A stretch of 64,000 nt of DNA from JBQTGK01 sp052400665 (GTDB lineage: Bacteria; Bacteroidota; Bacteroidia; Bacteroidales; Marinifilaceae), in assembly GCA_052400665.1 (NCBI GenBank), contig JBQTGK010000001.1. One strand, 5' to 3'. The position numbers and the translations under genes are program-made. Below are positions 28,401 through 36,776 of this stretch, piece by piece. Position 1 is the stretch's first letter. Each line of letters opens with the position of its first letter. The notes under the pieces are model-generated. The model made no database searches, was not told the DNA's origin, and was given only the letters and a program-made list of their open reading frames with translations.

Positions 28401-28493
28401 TTTAAAGAAAGCTGCTACTCCACCAAATGCAATTGCAATTAGAACAAACAGGAGTACTTTTCGCCGTTTTAAAACAGCATCGGTAAAACTCAT
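25437..28493 (-). CDS. RND-family efflux transporter permease
   Basis: A 1018-residue inner-membrane proton antiporter of the HAE/AcrB-like RND superfamily. Signatures: N-terminal TM1 (about 12-30), the porter-domain start QYPGASPHEVELRVTDILE, and the TM4 proton-relay segment MLVDNAIVIADGI with Asp401 (only one Asp, where AcrB has two adjacent). The second half repeats the pattern with GTLGLMGMMIKNSVVLLDQI. Substrates cannot be predicted; lack of tandem Asp occurs in divergent RND pumps. Its ATG overlaps the adaptor's TGA (ATGA), and AGGAGG precedes it, indicating coupling. Confidence 0.93.
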   Translation of the reverse strand: MSFTDAVLKRRKVLLFVLIAIAFGGVAAFFKMGKLEDAEISVKTALVITQYPGASPHEVELRVTDILETAIQSMDDIDNIESRSMAGYSEITVNIKKSVVSKELPQIWDVLRRKVNDITLAMPQGASKPMVIDDFGDVYGIFLALNGDGFSDEELQDYSRYMKRELLLVNGVKRIDLFGEQRSCINVELSQEKLAYLGIHPAKVIEILNNQNEVVDPGSLKVGGDRIRIASDGSFHKLEDLKNILISAYGKNPIYLKDVADIKEDYVTPYTHKLKYDKEPAIGLAIAMEKGGNVIELGEHIQNRIDELKATIPVGINVNRVFYQPERVDIAIETFMMNLIESVLIVVFVLLLAMGFRTGLLIGSGLIFTILGTFIVMLSMDIMLQRVSLAAIIIAMGMLVDNAIVIADGILVDLKKGIKRSEAMSRTSRQTALPLLGATIVAILAFLPIYLSPDSTGEFCESLFQVVAISLFLSWILSLTQTPYFCDLFLKGKKYENIEEGASDPYGSKFYLKFRHFVKYSLRHKTMILLITIFFFVSSVFVFKNVKQLFLPNLEYNQFVVEYFLPQGSDIETVEKDLSEIETYLLNSDEVLNVTTSLGSTPARYTLVRPFNMSNSNYGELIVDTKDYEATVNFGAELQEYLNENYSWARARVRYYSAMSTESMIEAKFSGPDPQVLRDLSEKAENIMREEPTAVKVTNNWKNQVKVWNPHFSQAQSRLTGIQRSDVSNAMACATDGLPIGVFRKADDILPIYLKTTVEDDKYMESIENTPVWGARLHSIPLRQVVSSIGIDFEDPLIKRYNRRRAIKAQCDPAPGYNAPDTYKAVHDKIEAITLPEGYDLEWLGEHKNSVDANDNIGKFLPLAILLMVIIIMALFNNFRQPIIIFSILPLAFIGVSYGLWITGKPFGFMPILGTLGLMGMMIKNSVVLLDQINLEIKEGQDVLVAVIDSAVSRLRPVIMASLTTILGMIPLISDELFGGMAVAIMFGLLIGSVITLIIVPVLYAIFYRISTKNVMDL

Positions 28494-29569
28494 AACTGAC
28501 CTCCTATGTTGGTTTTAGATCTTTTATCTAGCATTTTCACCTTCTGTCCCTCTTGTAAACTATGAACTCCGGCAGCAACAATTACTTCACCTTTCGAAAC
28601 TCCCTTTGCAATATTAATCATTCCCTGAGAATCGAAAGACATAAGTTCCACTTCGCGTTGTTCAACACAATTTTTCGACGAATTAAAAATCCACACATAC
28701 GATTTTCCTTTTTTACTAAAGACAGAAGCTACCGGCAACTTAAACGAACTATCCTTAATTGATCTAAGTCCTACGCTTACGCTAGCTGTCATGCCAGGAA
28801 CAATCTGATAATCTTTCTTATCAATTTTCAATCTCATTCTAAAGAAACTATCTCCATTAGGTTTTTTTTCAATATCAATCAGACTTAAATCGAAATTTAC
28901 ATCTTTAAAATTCTCGAATTTACAATTGAAAGTTTCATACAATTTACTTTGTAAAAAATCATTCTCACTTAATGCTACCGTTAGCTCTAAATTATTTAAA
29001 TCTAGCAAAGAAACTATTGGCTGACCTGCACCAACCTTCTCGTAATTTTCAACATACATTGCTTGAACATAACCCGAAAATGGAGCATAAATTTTTGTGT
29101 CGTTTAATGCATTTTCTGCTGCTTCTTTTTGAGCTTTTGCTAATTTAAAAGCTGCCTGAACCTGATCATAAACACTTTTCGAGGTACTCTTCTTTTCGTA
29201 TAATGCAGTATATCTTTCTGCCTGTAATTTAGCATTATCAAACTGTGCATTTGCAGCCTCGAGCTGCACTAAATAATCGCGCTCGTTTAATGCAGCTATA
29301 ACTTGTCCTTTCTTAACAAACTGACCTTCGTTAACATTTAATTTTACCAAAGGTCCGGCAATTTGAAAAGCCAATTTTACTTCTCTCGACTCTTTTACCA
29401 AGCCGGTAAATACTTTCTCTGATAACTGGTTAGAACCACCACTTACCTTAAAAGTTTTAACAGGCTGAATAATTTCAGTCCTCGTTTTCGATTCTTGCTT
29501 ACAAGAAACAAGTCCTGTGGTTAACATTACCAACAAGATCATTACTTTTGAAATCTTTTTCATGTTCAT
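28490..29569 (-). CDS. RND efflux periplasmic adaptor (membrane fusion protein)
   Basis: A 359-residue lipoprotein that links pump and outer-membrane channel. Lipobox LVSC within MKKISKVMILLVMLTTGLVSC; two ATGs are possible (29569 or 29563). The lipoyl/hairpin region has LVKLNVNEGQFVKKGQVIAALNERDYLVQLEAANAQ, followed by the alpha-hairpin and the return strand IYAPFSGYVQAMYVENYEKVGAGQPIVSL. It precedes the permease with a 4-base overlap. The tetR-family gene lies 177 bases upstream on the same strand. Confidence 0.93.
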   Translation of the reverse strand: MNMKKISKVMILLVMLTTGLVSCKQESKTRTEIIQPVKTFKVSGGSNQLSEKVFTGLVKESREVKLAFQIAGPLVKLNVNEGQFVKKGQVIAALNERDYLVQLEAANAQFDNAKLQAERYTALYEKKSTSKSVYDQVQAAFKLAKAQKEAAENALNDTKIYAPFSGYVQAMYVENYEKVGAGQPIVSLLDLNNLELTVALSENDFLQSKLYETFNCKFENFKDVNFDLSLIDIEKKPNGDSFFRMRLKIDKKDYQIVPGMTASVSVGLRSIKDSSFKLPVASVFSKKGKSYVWIFNSSKNCVEQREVELMSFDSQGMINIAKGVSKGEVIVAAGVHSLQEGQKVKMLDKRSKTNIGGQL

Positions 29570-29671
29570 TCTAACAGCATTTCGAACTATATAAGTTCAT
29601 TAAATTCAATTATAAATAACCAAAGCAAAAACACTTTGAAAATTGTACCTTTTTTACATTTTATCAAATAG

Positions 29672-29691
29672 ACTAAGTAAGTGTGTTTAGT
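29672..29691. promoter_or_regulatory. Candidate operator between tetR-family gene and efflux operon
   Basis: ACTAA (29672-29676) and TTAGT (29687-29691) form a short dyad in the 177-base gap upstream of the adaptor gene. It is a plausible binding site for the adjacent TetR-like repressor, but the arms are only 5 bases and the match may be chance. Confidence 0.2.
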
Positions 29692-29746
29692 TCATTTTTA
29701 ATAAAAACAGAAATGAAACTCATTAGCTTCATTTATTTTTCCTTAT

Positions 29747-30325
29747 CTATTTTAAAGGAATTCCCATTCCTCTAATTACACATTTAAATGATGTTCTTAA
29801 CCTGTCAATTGCCTCACTTTTAGAATAAGGACCAGTTACATAAACTTCATTTAAATCTTGCAAGGCATCCATACAATATGCAACATTAATATCCTGCCTA
29901 ATTAATCCAGCTTTTTGCCATTCTTCATACTTTTTATAAACAATTCTAATTTCCTCTTCATACTTTTCTTCAATATCTTTTTCTATTAAAGGATATTCCT
30001 TGTATATCTGGTGGATCAATATTTTTTGTCCCTCTATAGCATAATCAAAGTAATTATCCAAAAACTCCCTTGTTGCTTTAACAGGATCATCAACCGTTTT
30101 ATAAGGCTTTAAAACCTTAATAATATTCACATTAAAGATCTCAAATGCAATTTCTTTTACTAAATCTTCCTTGGTTCCAATTATTTTGTATAAAGTTGCT
30201 TTTGCTAAACCACATTCTTTAGCTAATTCAAGCATATTTAACCCTCGCAACCCATACTTCATCATCATATCCATAGCTATTTTTGTAACCTTCTCTTGTA
30301 CTTCTGCTTTGTCTGATTTTGCCAT
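29747..30325 (-). CDS. TetR/AcrR-family transcriptional regulator
   Basis: A 192-residue repressor-type protein. N-terminal HTH: MMKYGLRGLNMLELAKECGLAKATLYKIIGTKEDLVKEI (about 20-58), the standard TetR layout. The C-terminal ligand domain is helical and unlike well-known members. Position directly upstream of the RND operon on the same strand suggests it represses its own transcription and the pump genes. A good promoter lies just upstream. Confidence 0.9.
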   Translation of the reverse strand: MAKSDKAEVQEKVTKIAMDMMMKYGLRGLNMLELAKECGLAKATLYKIIGTKEDLVKEIAFEIFNVNIIKVLKPYKTVDDPVKATREFLDNYFDYAIEGQKILIHQIYKEYPLIEKDIEEKYEEEIRIVYKKYEEWQKAGLIRQDINVAYCMDALQDLNEVYVTGPYSKSEAIDRLRTSFKCVIRGMGIPLK

Positions 30326-30352
30326 AATTGAACCCTATTGGTATTTTGAGTA

Positions 30353-30382
30353 CAAAATTAAATAAAATAATTCCATGATCAA
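30353..30382 (-). promoter_or_regulatory. Predicted promoter of the tetR-family gene
   Basis: On the minus strand TTG (complement of 30380-30382), 19 bases, then TAATTTTG (complement of 30353-30360): a perfect TAnnTTTG -7 with canonical spacing, 28 bases before the start codon. Confidence 0.55.
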
Positions 30383-30449
30383 GTTTGTTAATAAATTTTA
30401 ACAATTATTGATTTAGTTAAAACTCATAAAATAAATGATAATTGTAAGA

Positions 30450-31496
30450 CTAGGATCTCATTAGCATTGCTTCAAAAGTCTTTACCATCTGATCAAAATC
30501 AGGATAAACCTTTTGAGCATTATCTATAGTTTGAACTTTAAGAAATTCTTTTAATTTTTTATTGCCCCCTTTATTAATTAAAAACTCGATAAAAGCAGCA
30601 CCTACAGGATAACTTAAATTACGCTCGTAACGGGTTGGTTCCTGCCACAATTCTAACAATGAAAACTTTTCTTTTGGAATTCTTTTTCGTGCAGTGGAGA
30701 ACAAATTTTTATCCATGGTATCGAAATATACGCCTAAACCTTTGTTTATTAACATACTTTTAAATTTCGGGTTCACCACTTTTTGACACAACATATTGCT
30801 AAGTTCATAGTCATTTTTATCATTCATATAAACATTCACAATATTTAAATCGGAATTTGAACAAGCAAGAGATCTATTTAATTTTCGATAAGCTTCATTC
30901 CTATCACTCCATATAAAAATATCAACTTTTTTATCTGGAACAATATCAAAAAATGAAATAATTCTGTCGTAATTAATTTTGGTTTGTTTTATATAATCTT
31001 CTAAATTCTTAAGCTTATCTAAATCCTGCACGTGATATCTTATGTTCTTGTTTTCTATTAACTTCCATGATTTATAATATATCCCATTCTGAAATAAACT
31101 CAAATATTTATTGGCATATCGTACAGATTCTCTTGAGCCTTTACTCTTTTGACATTCTTTTAGCAATTTCACAGCATCTTCTGTTTTCCCACTAGCAAAA
31201 AGACACTTTGCTAAATATACTTTACTTAATGATATGGTTTCTGCCGATGCGTTTTCGTTTGCAATAGATTCTTTTAAAAAAGGAATTGCCTTAGTAAACA
31301 TTTTCGATTCGGTGTAAGCTCGTCCTAATATTGAATTAAGATTTGGATCATTACTATTATCGGACAATAGCAAATGAGCTTTCTCTATGAGCTTATCATA
31401 TTTCCCTTTTGAGTATAATTTTTTTAGCTCCTTATTTTGACCTATTGAACTAAAATTAAAAAAGATAAGTAAGAGAGCGATAAAAATTCTCATCAT
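30450..31496 (-). CDS. TPR protein with an inactivated peptidase-MA-like domain
   Basis: A 348-residue exported protein (signal about 1-19, ending SSIGQ). TPR-like helices fill about 22-135 (e.g. LNSILGRAYTESKMFTKAIPFLKESI). The C-terminal part (about 150-330) resembles the gluzincin peptidase-MA-like domain, in which HExxH is followed by a (W/L)LNEGLAxYF segment. Here the first motif reads YELSN (230-234), retaining only the Glu, and the second reads LINKGLGVYF, with Lys252 in place of the zinc-binding Glu. All zinc ligands are therefore missing and it is predicted to be a non-catalytic protein. Fold assignment is from pattern only. Confidence 0.6.
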   Translation of the reverse strand: MMRIFIALLLIFFNFSSIGQNKELKKLYSKGKYDKLIEKAHLLLSDNSNDPNLNSILGRAYTESKMFTKAIPFLKESIANENASAETISLSKVYLAKCLFASGKTEDAVKLLKECQKSKGSRESVRYANKYLSLFQNGIYYKSWKLIENKNIRYHVQDLDKLKNLEDYIKQTKINYDRIISFFDIVPDKKVDIFIWSDRNEAYRKLNRSLACSNSDLNIVNVYMNDKNDYELSNMLCQKVVNPKFKSMLINKGLGVYFDTMDKNLFSTARKRIPKEKFSLLELWQEPTRYERNLSYPVGAAFIEFLINKGGNKKLKEFLKVQTIDNAQKVYPDFDQMVKTFEAMLMRS

Positions 31497-31600
31497 AACG
31501 GATATAATATTTAATCAATAATTTTATTAAAAATGCTAATTTACTATTAATAACTTTAGAAAAGCTATTCATAAATAATGAAAAGGACTATAGTTCATAT

Positions 31601-31638
31601 ATTACAAAATGCTGATCAGACGATCAGCATTTTGTAAT
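31601..31638. terminator. Terminator after the PepSY/lipoprotein pair
   Basis: Perfect 17-bp inverted repeat: ATTACAAAATGCTGATC (31601-31617), loop AGAC, and its complement (31622-31638). It lies 3 bases beyond the stop of the minus-strand PepSY gene. The outer part of the stem is AT-rich, giving a T-rich end on either strand. Confidence 0.75.
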
Positions 31639-31641
31639 TAT

Positions 31642-32199
31642 CTATAGAAAAAATAAAAATGGAATTATAATACCAATGGCAATTAACCATTTTCCTCTTC
31701 CACTTATTCCTTTTTTACCAGGAACCATAAAAATACCCGATATGGCAAAAAATATTAATACAACAGCAAACAGATCGGCCATAAAAGTCCATCCAAGTTT
31801 ACTATTATAGTGTAGTTTATTTATAAAATAAACCCACTTCTTTTTTTTATAAATCTCAAATTGCAAATTTCCATTTACAGGATCATACTTTCCAAGTCCT
31901 CCTTTTAAATAAACATCGTAAGCTTCGGCATTTGGAATAATTCTATTTAATTTATAATCTTTTAAATTTAAACTCCAATAAGCTGTTAATTCATCGGGAC
32001 TCAGTGATTTTTTAATCTTAAAATTAAAATACTCTGTTTTATATGCAGGATCGGATTCGTGTGTTTTATGATTTAAGATAATTCCTGATACAGCATAGAT
32101 AATTGTTATTCCCACAAAAAAATAACCTAAATCTCTATGTATTAACCTAAACCATTTTCTAAGCTTATTCTTACTCAACAACTTCATATTCTGTTCCAT
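31642..32199 (-). CDS. PepSY-associated membrane protein
   Basis: A 185-residue inner-membrane protein. The N-terminal segment RKWFRLIHRDLGYFFVGITIIYAVSGIILNHK is the usual PepSY-associated transmembrane start; a soluble beta-rich part (KLNRIIPNAEAYDVYLKGGLGKYDPVNGNLQFEIYKKKK) and two more helices follow (about 138-157 and 168-185). Members are often found with metal or haem uptake genes, but none is adjacent here. The start overlaps the upstream lipoprotein gene by 29 bases; an internal ATG at 32187 (MKLLSKNKLRKW) would reduce this to 17 and is an equally good choice. Confidence 0.8.
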   Translation of the reverse strand: MEQNMKLLSKNKLRKWFRLIHRDLGYFFVGITIIYAVSGIILNHKTHESDPAYKTEYFNFKIKKSLSPDELTAYWSLNLKDYKLNRIIPNAEAYDVYLKGGLGKYDPVNGNLQFEIYKKKKWVYFINKLHYNSKLGWTFMADLFAVVLIFFAISGIFMVPGKKGISGRGKWLIAIGIIIPFLFFL

Positions 32200-32689
32200 C
32201 TACAAAATAAATAGCATAATAATCCTTGTTATTTTTTTTCATCCACTCACGCATTTCTTTAATGTTTGTCATTTCAGAACTACAATGCTCACCTTCATTT
32301 TCAGCATCTGCTTTTTCTTTAACATCACTTTCCCATTTATTAATATATTCGCTATCTAACCTTTTTTCGCGCAATATACCTGTTACAATAAGATCACTAC
32401 CTGCTATTTCTCTGTTAAATCCTTTAAGTTTCCCACTAGCCTCTACGCGAATAGATAAATTTCCTTCTGCGTTTTTAAGAATACATCTCTTACCAGAATG
32501 CGCACAAACATGATTTACTGTACCTCTAAAACAAATTTGCTTTCCAATATTTGTTTCTGCAGTCTCCATTAGCTGATCAATAGTAAGAATTATTTGATTT
32601 TCTACCCCTGCAGATTTTGTTTTTTGTTTCGATGTAGAATTACAAGAAAGTAAACTAATACAAACAATAAATAAACTTAAGTATTTCAT
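32171..32689 (-). CDS. Small lipoprotein with an OB-fold-like domain
   Basis: A 172-residue lipoprotein (MKYLSLFIVCISLLSC lipobox, Cys16). The middle (about 35-115) reads like an OB-fold: ETNIGKQICFRGTVNHVCAHSGKRCILKNAEGNLSIRVEA...IAGSDLIVTGILREKR. Cys and His residues (VCAHSGKRC) could bind metal. The C-terminus is charged. Overlap with the downstream PepSY gene shows the two are one unit; a combined role at the membrane, perhaps in metal handling, is speculative. Confidence 0.65.
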   Translation of the reverse strand: MKYLSLFIVCISLLSCNSTSKQKTKSAGVENQIILTIDQLMETAETNIGKQICFRGTVNHVCAHSGKRCILKNAEGNLSIRVEASGKLKGFNREIAGSDLIVTGILREKRLDSEYINKWESDVKEKADAENEGEHCSSEMTNIKEMREWMKKNNKDYYAIYFVDGTEYEVVE

Positions 32690-33015
32690 TCTTTTTCGAT
32701 TTAATTGTTTAAAATATTTTTTTGATATGACCTAGCAATAATATTACTATGCTTTGATTTATCCAAACAGAAGTACAAATATTTAACATTTTAATTATTA
32801 ACAAAAAAAAATCTTAACACTATTGCCATTAAGGGGTTAAAACTTATTATTTTTTCATTAATATTTAGCAAAATAAATCTCTGACAGAAAAAAAACATAT
32901 ATTCACACTAAAAAAGTAACCATTCATTACAAAACCCGTAATATATGCGAGATTCATAAAGGTTGAATTATTAATTCTTTTTTTACTATTAACACATAAT
33001 TTCAGATTATATATA
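32690..33015. other. 326-bp intergenic region between divergent genes
   Basis: Very AT-rich. It must contain the promoters of the minus-strand lipoprotein/PepSY pair and of the large plus-strand kinase operon, but no TAnnTTTG element with good spacing stands out. No ORF or RNA gene is supported. Confidence 0.5.
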
Positions 33016-36000
33016 ATGAGAAAGTTCAAAGACTGGAGTATAAAATCCAAACTTATGCTTTTAACTATTTTAACACTTTCTAGTATTGTAATATTAAGCG
33101 TAACTGCCAATTATTTTTTCAATACCAGTAAAACTTTTAGTGTTATGGTTAACGGATTACGTATTCATCAGGTGTTATTACAAACCGGAATCGACGACTT
33201 ATATAACTATAGACTAACCAAAGAATTAAAGTACAAAGAGAGAGCTGTACGAAATTTAAACAGATCGAACGACCTTGTTCAGGATTTGCTTAAAATCAAA
33301 AATCTTTATTCAACAAAAACTAATGATGAAATCGCAGGCTATCTGTACGAAAATTTCCCAGAAGTATACAATAATGATTACGAAAATGCCATTTTAATGG
33401 TGAGCAGGTTTAGGTTATTACATAAACTTAATAACAATGAAATGGCAGCAGCCAGAGGAAATACCGCTCTTATTTTATCGGCATCTCAAGAGCTTACCAA
33501 CCAATTATTGCATAATAAAACAGAGTTTGATGTAAAATTAATGCAAGAACAATTGTATACCGTTCAAAACTACTCAACAAAAATTAGAGAAGATATAAAT
33601 AGACTAACATACAAATTTAGCAATGCCCTAATTTGGATAATGAGTGTAATTGCTTTCATAATTGCCCTATTTATTCTTTTCTTATCAAGATACATTTCAA
33701 GATCGATTACCGTTCCTGTAAAACAAATGGTCGATAATTTTAAATTAATTGCCAGAGGTAATTTTCGGACTCCGCTTAATATAAATACGAAAGATGAAAT
33801 TGGAGCTTTAGCCAGATCCTTTAAAACAATACAAAATGATTTTCAAAATGTAATTGAATACACCACAAAAGTTGCCAATGGTGAATTAAACATTCGTTTA
33901 AATCCAAAATCGAAGGAAGATGAACTTTCGGTTTCGCTAAACAAAATGGTTAAAACTTTAAAAGATTCGAAAGATACAAATGATGAAACACTCCGGTTTC
34001 GATCGAGCAAAAATTTGTTAAATGAACAATTACAGGGAGATCATGACCTTACTGAAGTTTCTGATCGAATTTTAAATTTTACTTCTGACTTTCTTTCTGC
34101 ACCGCTAGGGGCTATTTATATTTACAATAAGGAAGATGATTCTTTACACTTAAGCTCATCAACCGGCCTGAAAGTAACTGAGCAACAAAAAATTATTAAA
34201 GCAGGACATGGTTTAATTGGCCAGGTAGCAAAAAAACAAAAAACACAACACTTAAAAGATGTTCCGGCCAATTACTTTACTGTATTTTCTGGCACTGGTA
34301 AACTTCAACCAAGCAATATTCTTCTTATTCCTTTTCTTTACAACAATGTATTTTACGGTGTCTTAGAATTAGCTGCTATTAACACTTTTTCTGAATCGGA
34401 TCTTAAATTTATGGATTCGATTCGCGACAGCATTTCTGTTAAGGTTGCCTCAACTACAGCTCGTAAAGAATTGGAAAACTTATTAGAAAAAACGCAGCAA
34501 CAAGCAAATAAATTGCAAGTTCAGCAAGAAGAATTACGTGTTGCCAACGAAGAATTAGCTGAACATACCAATATTTTAACCGAAAACGAGAAAAAATTAC
34601 AAGTTCAGCAAGAAGAATTACGTGTTGCCAACGAGGAACTCGAGGAAAGAACAAATCAACTCGAAATTCAGAAAGACGAAATTGAACAGAAAAATACTGG
34701 TTTATCATTGGCTCATAATAAAATTGAGGCTAAAGCCAGAGAAGTAGAACAGGCCAGTCAATACAAATCGGATTTTCTTGCCAACATGTCTCACGAACTA
34801 AGAACACCACTTAATAGTTTATTAATACTTTCGGGCATTCTGGCTAAAAATAAAAAAGGCAATCTAACTCCCGAAGATGTAGAATCGGCCGAAATCATAA
34901 ATAAAAGTGGTAAAGATTTATTACAACTAATTAATGAAATTCTAGATTTATCGAAAATTGAAGCTGGTAAAATGACTGTTGAACTGCAACAAATTCATCA
35001 GGACAGTATCAAGAATGAAATTTTAATGAATTTTAAACATCAAGCCGAAAAAAAGAAACTAAAATTCTCTGTTAATATCTCCAGCAATTTCCCTCAAAAT
35101 ATTGAAACAGACTCCTTAAGACTAAATCAAATTATTAAAAACCTACTGTCCAATGCTCTAAAATTTACATCTAATGGTGAAATTAGTGTAAGTATGGAAA
35201 AAGTAAACAATCAGGCGAAATTCTGGCGCAAAGATTTAACAAAAACAAATGCTTGTGCAATAAAAGTTTCAGATACCGGAGTTGGGATTCCTGAAGAAAA
35301 AAAAGAAGCCATATTTGAAGCTTTTCAACAAGCCGATGGTAGTACTTCCAGAAAATATGGTGGAACAGGACTTGGCTTATCAATTTCCAAAGAGCTAGCT
35401 CGAATTTTAGGTGGGGAAATACACCTCGAAAGTGAAGTAAATAAAGGTTCTGTTTTTACTTTATTTATTCCCATAACACAAAATGGAAAACAAGTAACTA
35501 AAGCAAGTCAAGAACCTAAAATAGAAATCCCTAGTACAAAGATTAAAAATAATGAACCTGTTGTTTTACCAATTTTTATCGATGATGATAGAAATATTCC
35601 TCGCACAAAATCTACTGTTGTACTAATCCATCCAAATAAAAAAGAGGCAAGTTCCTTATACCATCAAATACATGAAACAAATTTTCAGGCTTTGGTTGCA
35701 TCTAACATTAAGGATGCCATTGTTTTAATTGAAACACATCAGCCTTCGGCTATTATTATTGGCTTAGATCTCATACTCGCAAACGGAGAAGAAGTATTGG
35801 AGCCATTAAAATTAAACAGATATGCATCAAAATTGCCTATGCACATAGTAAATCCGCTTGAAGGATTTACAGAAAGTAACAAACAGGATTTACCAACTGT
35901 ACAAGCAAATAATCTTACACAGATTATTGATAAAATGAATACCCGTTTATTTACCGAATCGAAAAAAATATTGGTAATTGAAGACAATGAAATAACCAGA

Positions 36001-36756
36001 AAATTAATTAAAAACATATTAATTCCTACCAATGCAAAAACAGAAGAGGCTGTTACCGGTGCTGAAGCCTTTAAATTAATTTCAACTAACAATTACGATT
36101 GCATTGTTTTGGATTTAGGATTACCTGATATTACAGGAAATAAACTATTAGAAAATCTAGCCAATGCTAAAATTAAAATTCCGAACACCATTATTTATAC
36201 CGGAAAAGATCTATCGAGAGATGAACATCGTGAATTAAGTAAATATACCAACTCAATAATACTAAAAGGCCTTAAGTCGGACGAACGATTAATGGATGAA
36301 GTAAGCTTATTTCTGCATCAGGTAGCAACTATCACACCTGAAAATAAGGAAATAAAAATTCCAGACATAGATGATTCTATTTTTAAAGGCAAAAAAGTTT
36401 TAGTTGTCGATGATGAAATCAGAAATATTTTTGCCTTAGGTAGAATTCTAGAAGAAAAAGACATGGAAGTTTTAGAAGCTGAAAATGGAAAAATTGCCAT
36501 TGATGTTTTAAAGAACAATACCAATATCGATCTAATACTTATGGACATTATGATGCCTGAAATGGATGGATATGAAGCCATGACAGTAATTAGAAAAACT
36601 CCTGAAATTAAAGATATTCCAATTATTTGCCTCACAGCAAAAGCAATGAAAGATGATTATGAGAAAGCAATAGCTTCTGGGGCCAACGATTACCTTTCTA
36701 AACCTATTGATGAAAACAAACTATTTTCAATGCTTAAAATTTGGCTTTATAACTAG
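33016..36756 (+). CDS. Large hybrid sensor kinase: HAMP-GAF-coiled coil-kinase-three receivers
   Basis: A 1246-residue inner-membrane kinase. TM1 about 13-35, periplasmic helical sensor, TM2 about 205-228, HAMP about 229-282 with a second HAMP-like stretch to about 330, GAF about 350-480, a long coiled coil with a duplicated 28-residue unit (QVQQEELRVANEEL twice, about 498-555), HisKA with His593 (FLANMSHELRTPLNS), HATPase (DTGVGIPEEKK, GGTGLGLSISK), then three receiver-like domains. The first (about 865-975) lacks the acidic cluster and phospho-Asp; the second has Asp1033 and the third Asp1177 (LILMDIMMPEMDGYE). It heads an operon with another hybrid kinase, cheR and cheB. Confidence 0.93.
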   Translation: MRKFKDWSIKSKLMLLTILTLSSIVILSVTANYFFNTSKTFSVMVNGLRIHQVLLQTGIDDLYNYRLTKELKYKERAVRNLNRSNDLVQDLLKIKNLYSTKTNDEIAGYLYENFPEVYNNDYENAILMVSRFRLLHKLNNNEMAAARGNTALILSASQELTNQLLHNKTEFDVKLMQEQLYTVQNYSTKIREDINRLTYKFSNALIWIMSVIAFIIALFILFLSRYISRSITVPVKQMVDNFKLIARGNFRTPLNINTKDEIGALARSFKTIQNDFQNVIEYTTKVANGELNIRLNPKSKEDELSVSLNKMVKTLKDSKDTNDETLRFRSSKNLLNEQLQGDHDLTEVSDRILNFTSDFLSAPLGAIYIYNKEDDSLHLSSSTGLKVTEQQKIIKAGHGLIGQVAKKQKTQHLKDVPANYFTVFSGTGKLQPSNILLIPFLYNNVFYGVLELAAINTFSESDLKFMDSIRDSISVKVASTTARKELENLLEKTQQQANKLQVQQEELRVANEELAEHTNILTENEKKLQVQQEELRVANEELEERTNQLEIQKDEIEQKNTGLSLAHNKIEAKAREVEQASQYKSDFLANMSHELRTPLNSLLILSGILAKNKKGNLTPEDVESAEIINKSGKDLLQLINEILDLSKIEAGKMTVELQQIHQDSIKNEILMNFKHQAEKKKLKFSVNISSNFPQNIETDSLRLNQIIKNLLSNALKFTSNGEISVSMEKVNNQAKFWRKDLTKTNACAIKVSDTGVGIPEEKKEAIFEAFQQADGSTSRKYGGTGLGLSISKELARILGGEIHLESEVNKGSVFTLFIPITQNGKQVTKASQEPKIEIPSTKIKNNEPVVLPIFIDDDRNIPRTKSTVVLIHPNKKEASSLYHQIHETNFQALVASNIKDAIVLIETHQPSAIIIGLDLILANGEEVLEPLKLNRYASKLPMHIVNPLEGFTESNKQDLPTVQANNLTQIIDKMNTRLFTESKKILVIEDNEITRKLIKNILIPTNAKTEEAVTGAEAFKLISTNNYDCIVLDLGLPDITGNKLLENLANAKIKIPNTIIYTGKDLSRDEHRELSKYTNSIILKGLKSDERLMDEVSLFLHQVATITPENKEIKIPDIDDSIFKGKKVLVVDDEIRNIFALGRILEEKDMEVLEAENGKIAIDVLKNNTNIDLILMDIMMPEMDGYEAMTVIRKTPEIKDIPIICLTAKAMKDDYEKAIASGANDYLSKPIDENKLFSMLKIWLYN
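34510..34640 (+). repeat. Tandem near-identical 84-bp repeat inside the kinase gene
   Basis: The block AAGTTCAGCAAGAAGAATTA followed by CGTGTTGCCAACGA occurs twice, 84 bases (28 codons) apart. It duplicates four heptads of the coiled coil between GAF and HisKA, so the helix register is preserved. Confidence 0.8.
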
Positions 36757-36776
36757 CTAAAAAGATATAGAAATAT

